Source: Chitinophaga polysaccharea
GTDB taxonomy: Bacteria; Bacteroidota; Bacteroidia; Chitinophagales; Chitinophagaceae
Direction: 5' to 3'
Length of the DNA: 64,000 nucleotides
NCBI RefSeq assembly: GCF_902150045.1
Contig: NZ_CABFVU010000005.1
Location: 186,001-250,000 of the forward strand
The notes under the pieces are model-generated. The model was not told where the DNA came from, did no database searches, and saw only the letters and a program-made list of their open reading frames with translations. Each line of letters begins with the position of its first letter. Position 1 is the stretch's first letter. The translations under genes were made by a program, and so were the position numbers. Below, piece by piece: positions 51,967 to 59,479 of this stretch.

Positions 51967-53901
51967 ATGACCGAAAATTTTAATATTGATACACCGGATG
52001 ATTTGCGAAACCTGCCTGTTTCGTCTCTGCAAGGTCTCTGCGAAGAGCTGAGGTCTTTTTTAATTGATCATGTTGCCTCGAATGGAGGTCATTTCAGTTC
52101 GAGTCTTGGTGTTGTGGAACTTACGGTTGCATTGCATTATGTATTTAATACACCGGAAGACAAACTGGTTTGGGATGTTGGCCACCAGGCGTATCCGCAT
52201 AAATTGTTGACAGGAAGGAAGGACCGCTTTTATACCAACAGGTTACTGGGTGGGATCAGTGGTTTTCCAAGCAGGGAGGAGAGTGTATTCGATGCCTTCG
52301 GAACCGGACATTCTTCCACCTCTGTTTCGGCCATATTGGGCATGGCCTGTGCCGCCAAATACCGTGGTGAAAATACACGCCAGCATATTGCGGTGATCGG
52401 TGACGGGGCCATGACTGCAGGGCAGGCATTTGAAGCGTTAAATAATGCCGGGTATGAACAGCCCAACATGCTGGTGATACTGAACGACAATAATATGTCG
52501 ATCGATGCCAATACAGGTGCTTTACAGAACTATCTTACGGAGCTCACTGCCGGCAAGTATTATAATGCGTTAAAGCAGCATATCAGTAAGCTGTTGTCAC
52601 ATCCCGGGCAGCCAGACAAGTGGCCGGTGGATGTGGTACGGAAGCTCCAGAAAATGGTGAAAGGAGGACTGTTGCGCTACAGCAATCTTTTCGAAGCGCT
52701 GAACATCCGGTATTTTGGTCCCGTTGATGGGCATGATCTTAAAAAGCTGATCCATGTATTGGAAAAACTGACGCATATACCCGGACCCAAATTATTACAT
52801 TGTGTAACGACCAAAGGGAAAGGTTTTGCCCCGGCGATGACCGATAAAGCGAAATGGCATGCACCAAAAAAATTCGACAGATTTACCGGTGCTACGTTAG
52901 ATGAAGGAACGGTTGCCAACCAGGCTGTCACCTTCCAGTCAGTATTTGGTGATACCTTAATTGAACTGGCCGGCAGCAATCCAAAGATCATGGCGGTAAC
53001 ACCTGCGATGTTATCGGGAAGCGCACTAACCAAAATGAAAAAGGAAATGCCGGAACGTGTTTTTGATGTAGGCATCACTGAACAACATGCCGTTACTTTT
53101 TCGGCCGGCCTCGCCGTTGATGGCATGATCCCTTTTTGTACGATATACTCTACTTTCCTGCAGCGTGCCTATGACCAGGTTATCCACGACGTGGCCCTGC
53201 AAAAGCTGGACGTTATATTTTGTATCGACCGGGCGGGTGTTGTAGGGCCGGATGGGCCAACACATCATGGTGCATTTGACATTGCTTTTCTAAGATGTGT
53301 ACCTGACATCATTGGTGCGTCCCCCATGGACCTGGAAGACTTCAGAAATCTACTCTTTACGGCGCAGGCCAGCAAAGGGAGCGGACCATTTGCCATTCGT
53401 TATCCAAGGGGAGCGGGAATATCTGCGTCTGTCTCCTTCGGTTTCAAAAGACTGAAAATAGGAAAAGGAAGAAAGATCAGGTCTGGTAAGGATATCGCCA
53501 TTCTTTCCCTTGGCCCGGTGGGACAATACGCAAAAGAAGCCTGTGGGGAGCTGGAAGAGGATCAATTGAACGTAGCGCACTATGATCTCCGGTTCTTTAA
53601 GCCGCTGGATGAGGCACTGTTACACGAGGTATTCCGCCGGTTTTCCACGGTGATCACTATCGAAGATGGTTGTACCTCAGGAGGTGTAGGCAGTGCTGTG
53701 ATGGAGTTTATGGTGGAGCATGATTACCATGTTACCTTAAAGCGGCTGGGGCTGCCGGACACATTCGCAGTACAGGGTACGCAACAACAACTGCATGAAT
53801 TATATGGTTATGATAAAAAAGCGATCATCAGCCTGGTCAGACGACTTGCTATGTATTCCCCAAACCTTGAAAAGGTTCCAGGCAACAATATTTCATGCTG
53901 A
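51967..53901 (+). CDS. dxs: 1-deoxy-D-xylulose-5-phosphate synthase
   Basis: 644 residues, full length. Condenses pyruvate and glyceraldehyde 3-phosphate to DXP, precursor of isoprenoids, thiamin and (in the DXP-dependent route) pyridoxal phosphate. The TPP domain has VWDVGHQAYPHKLLTGR, GDGAMTAGQAFEALNNAG and the second half of the TPP motif LNDNNMSID. The transketolase pyrimidine domain has FDVGITEQHAVTFSAGLA and IDRAGVVGPDGPTHHG, and a C-terminal domain follows. It is not in a cluster with other isoprenoid genes; instead it is divergent from a MocR-type regulator, so it may be a second, specially regulated copy. Confidence 0.95.
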   Translation: MTENFNIDTPDDLRNLPVSSLQGLCEELRSFLIDHVASNGGHFSSSLGVVELTVALHYVFNTPEDKLVWDVGHQAYPHKLLTGRKDRFYTNRLLGGISGFPSREESVFDAFGTGHSSTSVSAILGMACAAKYRGENTRQHIAVIGDGAMTAGQAFEALNNAGYEQPNMLVILNDNNMSIDANTGALQNYLTELTAGKYYNALKQHISKLLSHPGQPDKWPVDVVRKLQKMVKGGLLRYSNLFEALNIRYFGPVDGHDLKKLIHVLEKLTHIPGPKLLHCVTTKGKGFAPAMTDKAKWHAPKKFDRFTGATLDEGTVANQAVTFQSVFGDTLIELAGSNPKIMAVTPAMLSGSALTKMKKEMPERVFDVGITEQHAVTFSAGLAVDGMIPFCTIYSTFLQRAYDQVIHDVALQKLDVIFCIDRAGVVGPDGPTHHGAFDIAFLRCVPDIIGASPMDLEDFRNLLFTAQASKGSGPFAIRYPRGAGISASVSFGFKRLKIGKGRKIRSGKDIAILSLGPVGQYAKEACGELEEDQLNVAHYDLRFFKPLDEALLHEVFRRFSTVITIEDGCTSGGVGSAVMEFMVEHDYHVTLKRLGLPDTFAVQGTQQQLHELYGYDKKAIISLVRRLAMYSPNLEKVPGNNISC

Positions 53902-53932
53902 CAGTTCACTTAGTGTGTCGCCATTTGCCCTC

Positions 53933-54017
53933 ATTTCACCAGAAATTAATTGGCTATAGTATTTCAGCTGATTTACGTGAACCGAATATGAAAAGGTTCG
54001 GGTTTTGTACCAGAAGG
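53933..54017 (-). repeat. Direct repeat copy A (like the AraC upstream region)
   Basis: About 63 bases (53955-54017) match 55828-55890 at roughly 49 of 63 positions in the same orientation, both preceded by ATTTCACC. On the minus strand copy B is the promoter-side region of the AraC gene. Copy A has the same layout but leads only into a 13-codon frame ending near the dxs stop, so it looks like an orphan duplicate. Confidence 0.6.
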
Positions 54018-54028
54018 TTCACTGGAGG

Positions 54029-54065
54029 AGACTTGAAACCTGCGAGCGGCGCAGGTTTCAAGTCT
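54029..54065. terminator. Hairpin between convergent dxs and SDR genes
   Basis: AGACTTGAAACCTGC and its perfect 15-base complement flank the loop GAGCGGC. No strong T run follows on either strand, but the position between convergent genes suits a terminator. Confidence 0.65.
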
Positions 54066-54119
54066 ATTTGTTAGCCTTTATCAAAGTGCGAAATTACTTT
54101 TCTGGTTACTCAATCTTCT

Positions 54120-54857
54120 TCACCAGGGTATTTCTCCTGTTTCAGGATTATTTTCCTCGCTAAAAAATTTCCCCGTTGGGCCATCATTGTCAATCAGCGC
54201 ATATTTTACTACCCGTTTTCCTGCATCTTTAACAGTTCCTGGCCCACGATGTCCATTGAAGTCTGTTTTTGTATATCCCGGGCAAACGGCATTTATTTTG
54301 AAGTTGGTATTTTTAAGTTCGTAAGCCAAAACAACAGTATACATATTCAGGGCTGATTTTGAAGAAAGATATACAGCCCCTTTGTAGTCGTAGTATTTGT
54401 AGTTTGGATCACTGTGAAACGTAATTGAGCCCTGGCTTGAGCTTACATTTACAATACGGGGTGCTGACGAGTTCCTCAATAGATCAATAAATGCCTGTGT
54501 AACCCGCACCGCGCCGTAAACATTTGCATCATATGTTGCTTTAAACTGATCAATAGTTGAGTCGAGTGCCGTTTGGGGATAACCACCGTAAATGCCCGCA
54601 TTATTAATCAATATGTCCAGGGCTTTTGTTTTTTTACCTATTTCTTTACGGGCTTTAATTACTGATCCGTCATCTGTAATATCAAGCTGAATAGCCTCTA
54701 CATTGTTTAATCCCTTCTCTTTTAATTTACCAACGGCTTCAATACCGTTCTCCATATTACGGCTGCCGAGATAAACGTAAACTCCTTTTTGAGCCAGTTG
54801 CTGCGCAACTTCAAAACCAATGCTTTTGTTAGCGCCTGTTACTAATGCAAATTTCAT
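54120..54857 (-). CDS. Short-chain dehydrogenase/reductase
   Basis: 245 residues, classical SDR of the carbonyl-reductase-like type. The NADP-binding site is ALVTGANKSIGFEVAQQLA with the basic GSRNME after strand 2; further motifs are LDILINNAGIYGG, VNVSSSQGS (Ser) and YLSSKSALNMYT (Tyr, Lys). NAVCPGYTKTDFNGHRGPGTVKDAG gives the end of the fold. Probably reduces aldehydes or quinones with NADPH. The AraC gene lies 65 bp upstream on the same strand and is likely its regulator; the pair is bracketed by the direct repeat copies A and B. Confidence 0.92.
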   Translation of the reverse strand: MKFALVTGANKSIGFEVAQQLAQKGVYVYLGSRNMENGIEAVGKLKEKGLNNVEAIQLDITDDGSVIKARKEIGKKTKALDILINNAGIYGGYPQTALDSTIDQFKATYDANVYGAVRVTQAFIDLLRNSSAPRIVNVSSSQGSITFHSDPNYKYYDYKGAVYLSSKSALNMYTVVLAYELKNTNFKINAVCPGYTKTDFNGHRGPGTVKDAGKRVVKYALIDNDGPTGKFFSEENNPETGEIPW

Positions 54858-54922
54858 TTCCTGTATGAATTTTATGAAGCAAAAGTAAAGGGCCGGAAAA
54901 TAGCGGGAATGGACAATTCACT

Positions 54923-55795
54923 TTATTTCCCCGACAAATCCTGCCTGGGCAAAAATTCACTTGCGCTTTTTCCTGTACTTTTTTTGAAGAGCCTGGAGAA
55001 ATAATCAGGGTCGTTAAAGCCCAGTTCATAGGCCAATTCCTTGATGGAAGTATTGGAATAGCGTAACTTTCTCTGAGCTTCCGCCATTAAGCGGTTAATA
55101 AAATAATCTTTGGGCGATGTACCGGCATATTCTTTTACAATCCGATACAAACTGTTTGTAGTTAAGGCTAATTTTTCCGCAATTGCGTTGATGGAAGGTT
55201 GCTCCGCAAGGTGCGTTTCCACCACTAATTTGAATTCGATAAACTTTGAAAGGTTAGCGTTTAAGATATTGGCGGATTCCTTGTTTTTGAAATAAGCGCT
55301 GTTTAATTCTGATAGCAATGAGTTAAGATAAGCTAATATTATCTCGGTGTCGGTCTCATGTCTATCTACGTAAAGTATCTGGTTTAGAATGCCAAAAACC
55401 TTTATCACTCTTTCTTTTGCAGCATTGTCAAGTGCTATGGTTTGTGCGTTTAAGGGGTTGACCAGAAAGGGATATTGTTGTGGCAACAATGCCAGTGTAT
55501 TCTCATCAAACAGTACCTTGAAATATTTAAGATCATCTGTTTTAGCAGGTAGCGTGAAAAATTGATTGGGCATTGCAAAAAGTAAATGCCCATCAGTAAG
55601 GGTAAAGTCCTGTGAGTCTATATTGTAGGTAATTGAACCGCTTTCAATTAATACAATAAAATAAGAAGATAATCTGCGTGGTTGCAGCAGTTTTTTTTGA
55701 ATGTCAGCCGGAAGATAAGGATTATCGTTTGAGCGGATCTTTATCCCCAGCTCATCATGTTGTGAGTCCTCATTTTTCCCTTTTTGTTCCTGCAT
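54923..55795 (-). CDS. AraC-family transcriptional regulator next to the SDR
   Basis: 290 residues. The N-terminal cupin-like half (SSYFIVLIESGSITYNIDSQ, LLFAMPNQFFTLPAK) is followed by the AraC domain with PSINAIAEKLALTTNSLYRI and IKELAYELGFNDPDYFSRLF, ending KSASEFLPRQDLSGK. AraC genes paired with a downstream SDR are frequent in Bacteroidota and typically activate it in response to reactive carbonyls or similar compounds. The upstream region (copy B) is present a second time 1.9 kb away. Confidence 0.92.
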   Translation of the reverse strand: MQEQKGKNEDSQHDELGIKIRSNDNPYLPADIQKKLLQPRRLSSYFIVLIESGSITYNIDSQDFTLTDGHLLFAMPNQFFTLPAKTDDLKYFKVLFDENTLALLPQQYPFLVNPLNAQTIALDNAAKERVIKVFGILNQILYVDRHETDTEIILAYLNSLLSELNSAYFKNKESANILNANLSKFIEFKLVVETHLAEQPSINAIAEKLALTTNSLYRIVKEYAGTSPKDYFINRLMAEAQRKLRYSNTSIKELAYELGFNDPDYFSRLFKKSTGKSASEFLPRQDLSGK

Positions 55796-55798
55796 ATT

Positions 55799-55890
55799 AT
55801 TTCACCGGGAATACGTCTGTTTAATATTATACTATTTCAGCTAATTTACGTAAATCGGCCATAAAAATGTCCGGCTTTTGCACCATAGGG
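55799..55890 (-). repeat. Direct repeat copy B (AraC upstream region)
   Basis: Begins next to the AraC start codon. It contains TTTACGTAAA, a 10-bp palindrome, and TTTTGCACCA, which in copy A read TTTACGTGAA and TTTTGTACCA. Probably the regulatory region of the AraC gene. The rest of 55796-56167 holds the rsgA promoter and leader described separately. Confidence 0.6.
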
Positions 55891-55945
55891 AAATCAAAGG
55901 AAATTAAAACCGCTTGAATAACAGGATGTATGCGGCTTTTCTGTA

Positions 55946-55976
55946 TTTGAGCCTGAATTATTTTTTTGTATCTTTG
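55946..55976 (+). promoter_or_regulatory. Promoter of the leader-rsgA transcript
   Basis: TTTG at 55946-55949, exactly 19 bases, then TATCTTTG at 55969-55976: a full Bacteroidota consensus. Transcription would start at about 55981-55984, next to the leader ATG at 55983 and about 185 bases before the rsgA start. Confidence 0.85.
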
Positions 55977-55982
55977 TATCTT

Positions 55983-56036
55983 ATGCAAAAACAAGTATTC
56001 ACATATTATAGTTTAGCAGTTGAAATGATTGCCTGA
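55983..56036 (+). CDS. Candidate 17-residue leader peptide
   Basis: ATG to TGA, encoding MQKQVFTYYSLAVEMIA. It begins at the expected transcription start, so it would be translated from a leaderless end. Its 3' half (56006-56039) is complementary to the bases just upstream of the rsgA start. A ribosome stalled here would open that pairing. Translation has not been shown; a second in-frame ATG at 56025 would give only three codons (MIA), which is also a known leader size in this phylum. Confidence 0.45.
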   Translation: MQKQVFTYYSLAVEMIA

Positions 56037-56164
56037 TTCCGGGTGTCTTGTTTCTGAAAATTGCCGGCTTGGTAGTTCCCGTATTACCAAAGGTGATTTG
56101 TATGCAGCAAACCATTCGGATAATAGAGAATTAGGCAATTTTATTTCATCATTTTAAATTATAA
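56006..56164 (+). promoter_or_regulatory. Putative translational attenuator upstream of rsgA
   Basis: Three blocks of the leader pair, in order, with three blocks before the rsgA GTG: TTATAGTTTA (56006-56015) with TAAATTATAA (56155-56164), TGAAAT (56021-56026) with ATTTCA (56143-56148), and ATTGCCTGATTC (56028-56039) with GAATTAGGCAAT (56128-56139); only two of the 28 pairs are G-T. Between them a local hairpin TTGGTA/TACCAA can form. The long pairing would hide the translation start of rsgA at 56168. Confidence 0.55.
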
Positions 56165-56167
56165 GTA

Positions 56168-57208
56168 GTGAATAACTTATCATTATATGGTTGGAACGAT
56201 AGCCTGTTCCAACCTAAACAAGCCTCACAATACAAACATCTTTTCCATGGCCGTGTTTCTGCGGTGAACAAAACCAATTATGAAGTTATCACGGAGAGCG
56301 GATTGCTGTTGTGCGAACTGACCGGGAATCTGCTTTATGGAAAGTCATTGTTTGAGCTTCCGTGTGTGGGCGATTGGATAATCTTTCAACCTTTTGACGA
56401 TAACAAGGGAATAATCCTTGATATTTTACCGCGTAAGCATACGCTGTACCGGAGAAAGAGCGGTACAATATCCGGGAGGCAGGCTATTGCCTCCCATATT
56501 GATAAGGCGTTTATCGTACAAGGTCTTGATGCCAATTTCAGTGTTCGCCGGACGGAGCGTTTTATGGTTCAGGTATTGGAAGAAAATATTCAGCCGATAT
56601 TGATACTCACTAAAGCTGATCTGGAATTTGATCGCCGCCAGGCAGATGAATCGCTGAAACATATTACCCGCCAGATACCCGTGTTTTTCACAAGCATTCT
56701 TTCTCCTGAAACAATACTTCCTGTGCGGGAATTTATCAGGCCGGGAGAGTCGATCGTATTTGTAGGATCATCAGGGGTTGGGAAAAGCTCTTTAATCAAT
56801 GCATTATGCGAACGGACCGTATTTGTCACATCTGAAATAAGCAAATCCTCAGGCAAAGGGCGGCATACATCAACCCGAAGGGAAATGGCGCTGATGGATG
56901 ATGGTGGTATCTTAATAGATACACCCGGCGTAAGAGAATTTGGTTTAGCCCTGGACAATCCTGAGTCATTGGCAGAAATATTCGATGTTGCCGATTTTGC
57001 TGAATCCTGTCGCTTTAAGGATTGTACGCATGTTAATGAACCTGGCTGTGCGGTTGTGGAAGCTGTAAACAGCGGTCTTTTGGAACAGGAGGTGTACAAT
57101 AGTTATCTCAAGTTGCGAAAAGAATCCTGGTATTTTTCTACTTCTGAACAGGAAAAACGAAAAGAGATAAGTCTTTTGCCAGAATTTCAGAAGAGGCTAA
57201 GAAGATAA
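56168..57208 (+). CDS. rsgA: RsgA-like ribosome small subunit-dependent GTPase
   Basis: 346 residues from GTG (56168). OB-fold N-domain (HGRVSAVNKTNYEVITESG), then a circularly permuted GTPase with G4 TKAD (148-151) before G1 GSSGVGKS (200-207), the switch loop GKGRHTSTR, and G3 DTPG (251-254). The zinc site is C281, C286, H288 and C294 (CRFKDCTHVNEPGC). RsgA checks 30S maturation. The sequence diverges from the common Bacteroidota housekeeping form in its longer N-terminus, so it may be a second copy. The long leader with a possible attenuator suggests control by ribosome inhibition. Confidence 0.9.
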   Translation: MNNLSLYGWNDSLFQPKQASQYKHLFHGRVSAVNKTNYEVITESGLLLCELTGNLLYGKSLFELPCVGDWIIFQPFDDNKGIILDILPRKHTLYRRKSGTISGRQAIASHIDKAFIVQGLDANFSVRRTERFMVQVLEENIQPILILTKADLEFDRRQADESLKHITRQIPVFFTSILSPETILPVREFIRPGESIVFVGSSGVGKSSLINALCERTVFVTSEISKSSGKGRHTSTRREMALMDDGGILIDTPGVREFGLALDNPESLAEIFDVADFAESCRFKDCTHVNEPGCAVVEAVNSGLLEQEVYNSYLKLRKESWYFSTSEQEKRKEISLLPEFQKRLRR

Positions 57209-57345
57209 AAAAACGTTGATTTCCCTATTATTCAATACAGGCGTTTCATCGGGGCAGCTACCGTCGTGGAATATGGATGTTTTTATAGTAGCTGCTACTG
57301 ATCGTTGCTCTCTGAGTTGGATTTGAGGGTATATTGACGTAACTG

Positions 57346-57379
57346 AACCTTGTAGAAGCTTATTCTACAAGGTTTTTTT
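57346..57379 (+). terminator. Terminator downstream of rsgA
   Basis: AACCTTGTAGAA and TTCTACAAGGTT form a perfect 12-bp stem around GCTTA, followed by a T run. It lies 137 bp after the rsgA stop; nothing else is seen in that interval. Confidence 0.9.
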
Positions 57380-57443
57380 GTTTTTGTGATAAAGTTGTGA
57401 AAAGATAAATGCCTCCGTCATACGGATTGTATCTTTACGGATC

Positions 57444-58013
57444 CTATTCTATTGTTTTAATGATCTTTGCAGGGATACCACCAACAATAGTATTATCGGG
57501 AACGTCTTTTGAAACGACAGCCCCGGCGGCGACTATCGAATTTTCTCCGATCGTTACACCGGGAAGAATGGTAACGTTCGCGCCTATCCAGGCATTTTTT
57601 TTAATGAGGATACGTCCTACCATCAGGGAGTGCCTGTTTTCCGGCGATACAGGATGGCCTTCCGACAGCAAACTGACTTTGGGAGCCAGCATTACGTTAT
57701 CCTCAATGGTAATACCTCCCAGGCCAAGAAAAGTACAATCAAAATTGATGAAGACATTTTTCCCGATCTTGATATCTTTTCCATAATTGATATATAAGGG
57801 AGTAAATACTGTCGTACTCTCGTCAATTTCTGAACCCGTAATCTGCTCCAGGAAATTCCTGATTTGTACCGGGTCACCTGAGCTATTCATCTGATTAAGC
57901 AATTTTATCGTGGCATAGGATGCTTCACGCATTCTATATGCCTGCGGGTCGCCTGCTGTAATGGTTTCCCCGTTTCTCAATCTTTCAAAAATATCCATGG
58001 TGTTATTGTTCAT
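57444..58013 (-). CDS. Maltose/galactoside O-acetyltransferase-type hexapeptide protein
   Basis: 189 residues. A helical N-terminal Mac domain (DIFERLRNGETITAGDPQAYRM) precedes a left-handed beta-helix with hexapeptide repeats (IKIGKNVFINFDCTFLGLGG, IGANVTILPGVTIGENSIVAAGAVV). The catalytic His is in LLSEGHPVSPENR. Family members (Maa, LacA, NodL) acetylate sugars with acetyl-CoA. It is the third gene in a leftward group after the decarboxylase-like and monooxygenase genes (82-bp gap), so co-transcription is possible. Confidence 0.92.
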   Translation of the reverse strand: MNNNTMDIFERLRNGETITAGDPQAYRMREASYATIKLLNQMNSSGDPVQIRNFLEQITGSEIDESTTVFTPLYINYGKDIKIGKNVFINFDCTFLGLGGITIEDNVMLAPKVSLLSEGHPVSPENRHSLMVGRILIKKNAWIGANVTILPGVTIGENSIVAAGAVVSKDVPDNTIVGGIPAKIIKTIE

Positions 58014-58095
58014 TTTAGGTATGATTTTATGATTGTTTTTTGCCGCTTGTTAATCGTGGAACAGCTGCTTCATTTTTTTCTGTATGCTGCCCTGA

Positions 58096-58569
58096 TCATC
58101 TGTGCGGAACAGTGATATGTTTTAATTTTATGAAGATATCCGTTGCCGCTTCCAGATCCAGAGCGTCCATATCCACCAATTTCAATGATCTGACCATTTG
58201 CAGTGTGGTGGTTTTGTATTTCAGAAAATGCCCGGTTTTCAGATGTGACTGATACGCCTGCTGGTCTCTGTATATTTCCAATATCCTTACCTGTGTTGGA
58301 GTGCTCTTTTGGAACATAGGAAAGATAGTAATAACTCCATCTTCAAGTTTTACCGACGCTGCTGCTTCGTGCTTTAGTATTGTTTTGTACTCCTCCAGGT
58401 ATTGTGGATATATCTCTATTTCTGAAATGCGCACCATCACTTCCTGTTGTTGCGCATGGGCGGTGTTATTCATACAAAGAAGCATTATTATAGCCAGTAT
58501 GGCCCGCAAGGGGTGTTTAGTGTAAATGCGGTATTGAAATATGGGCCTTTTCATATTACTGGTTGTCAA
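58096..58569 (-). CDS. Exported antibiotic-biosynthesis-monooxygenase-like protein
   Basis: 157 residues. The ATG at 58569 overlaps the previous stop as ATGA; a second ATG at 58554 is also possible. A hydrophobic signal (HPLRAILAIIMLLCMNNTAHAQ) exports it. The body is a dimeric ABM ferredoxin-like domain (MVRISEIEIYPQYLEEYKTI, VRILEIYRDQQAYQSHLKT), a fold used by small quinone-forming monooxygenases such as YgiN. Coupled to the double carboxymuconolactone decarboxylase-like gene and facing an AraC regulator. A role in quinone or aromatic turnover is plausible, not shown. Confidence 0.87.
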   Translation of the reverse strand: MTTSNMKRPIFQYRIYTKHPLRAILAIIMLLCMNNTAHAQQQEVMVRISEIEIYPQYLEEYKTILKHEAAASVKLEDGVITIFPMFQKSTPTQVRILEIYRDQQAYQSHLKTGHFLKYKTTTLQMVRSLKLVDMDALDLEAATDIFIKLKHITVPHR

Positions 58570-59327
58570 TTTACTTGTTTTTTCATGTTTGAGAGAACTG
58601 CTCTTGCTTTGCTGGCTTGTTCCTTGCTTACCGATTTTTCAATAATGTCGAATACAGCTTTCACCTGTTCGGCGGTAATCCCGGTATTCATGCCCATTCC
58701 AATATGTGCCTGTAATTGTCCTTCTGTCCCTTGCATGGCAGCCAGAGCGGCATTTGTTACTAGTTCCCTCTGCTGGTAGTTCAGTACATCGCTGTCAAAA
58801 ATGTTGGCAAAAAGATGTTCTTTCAGGAACGCATCGATACGGGGTGCAAACTCACCGAACCCTGGCGCTGGTCTCGGCTGTGGCGTTTGGGTCAGGATTT
58901 CAAGCGTTTTTCTTCCACGTTCATAAGTGTCCGTGCTGTCTTTTAAGGGCGTTGATTCTTTACCTGCCACGTCGGTAATGCCGTTCTTTTTCCGTTCTTC
59001 CAATATCTGCATGAAGCTGCTGATACCGTTGAGGCTTCTCGGGAAACCGCAATAGGCATATAACTGCACCAATTCTTCTTTTATTTCATTTATGGTAAGC
59101 CCCGCATCGAGCCCGGTATTGAATTGTATTTTCAGGCTTTCAATGTTGCCTGTTGCCACCAGCGCAGAAATAACGGCAAGGCTTTGCTGACGGGCATCCA
59201 GGGGTTGCTCTTTTTCTATATTATTTCGTGCGCTCATATTTATTGTATTTAAGATTAAACCCAATGATAAAATACAAATTATAAATCTGTATTGCTGAAT
59301 GCGATTTTTTAAGACGGATTGCCACAT
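58566..59327 (-). CDS. Double-domain carboxymuconolactone decarboxylase-like protein
   Basis: 253 residues from the ATG at 59327; a longer frame from 59411 extends into the divergent promoter. After an N-terminal hydrophobic anchor (YRFIICILSLGLILNTINM) come two CMD domains. The first has QSLAVISALVATGNIESLKI and LVQLYAYCGFPRSLNG; the second has ELVTNAALAAMQGTEGQLQAH and IGMGMNTGITAEQV. The AhpD-type CxxC is absent, so peroxidase activity is unlikely. Tandem CMD proteins of this sort commonly lie next to AraC genes and cupin or ABM genes in Bacteroidota. Confidence 0.9.
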   Translation of the reverse strand: MWQSVLKNRIQQYRFIICILSLGLILNTINMSARNNIEKEQPLDARQQSLAVISALVATGNIESLKIQFNTGLDAGLTINEIKEELVQLYAYCGFPRSLNGISSFMQILEERKKNGITDVAGKESTPLKDSTDTYERGRKTLEILTQTPQPRPAPGFGEFAPRIDAFLKEHLFANIFDSDVLNYQQRELVTNAALAAMQGTEGQLQAHIGMGMNTGITAEQVKAVFDIIEKSVSKEQASKARAVLSNMKKQVN

Positions 59328-59479
59328 ATACTGATTATCTGGTATTGCAAAATTATTCACTATCCGTTGTAAGGTTTTTATACAAAGCACAGATTTATTT
59401 ACCACTTTCACTGTTATTGCTTTAATTCAATCTGAAACGTGCAGAGTTTACTAAATTTGTATAAACAAAATTCCAGGTC

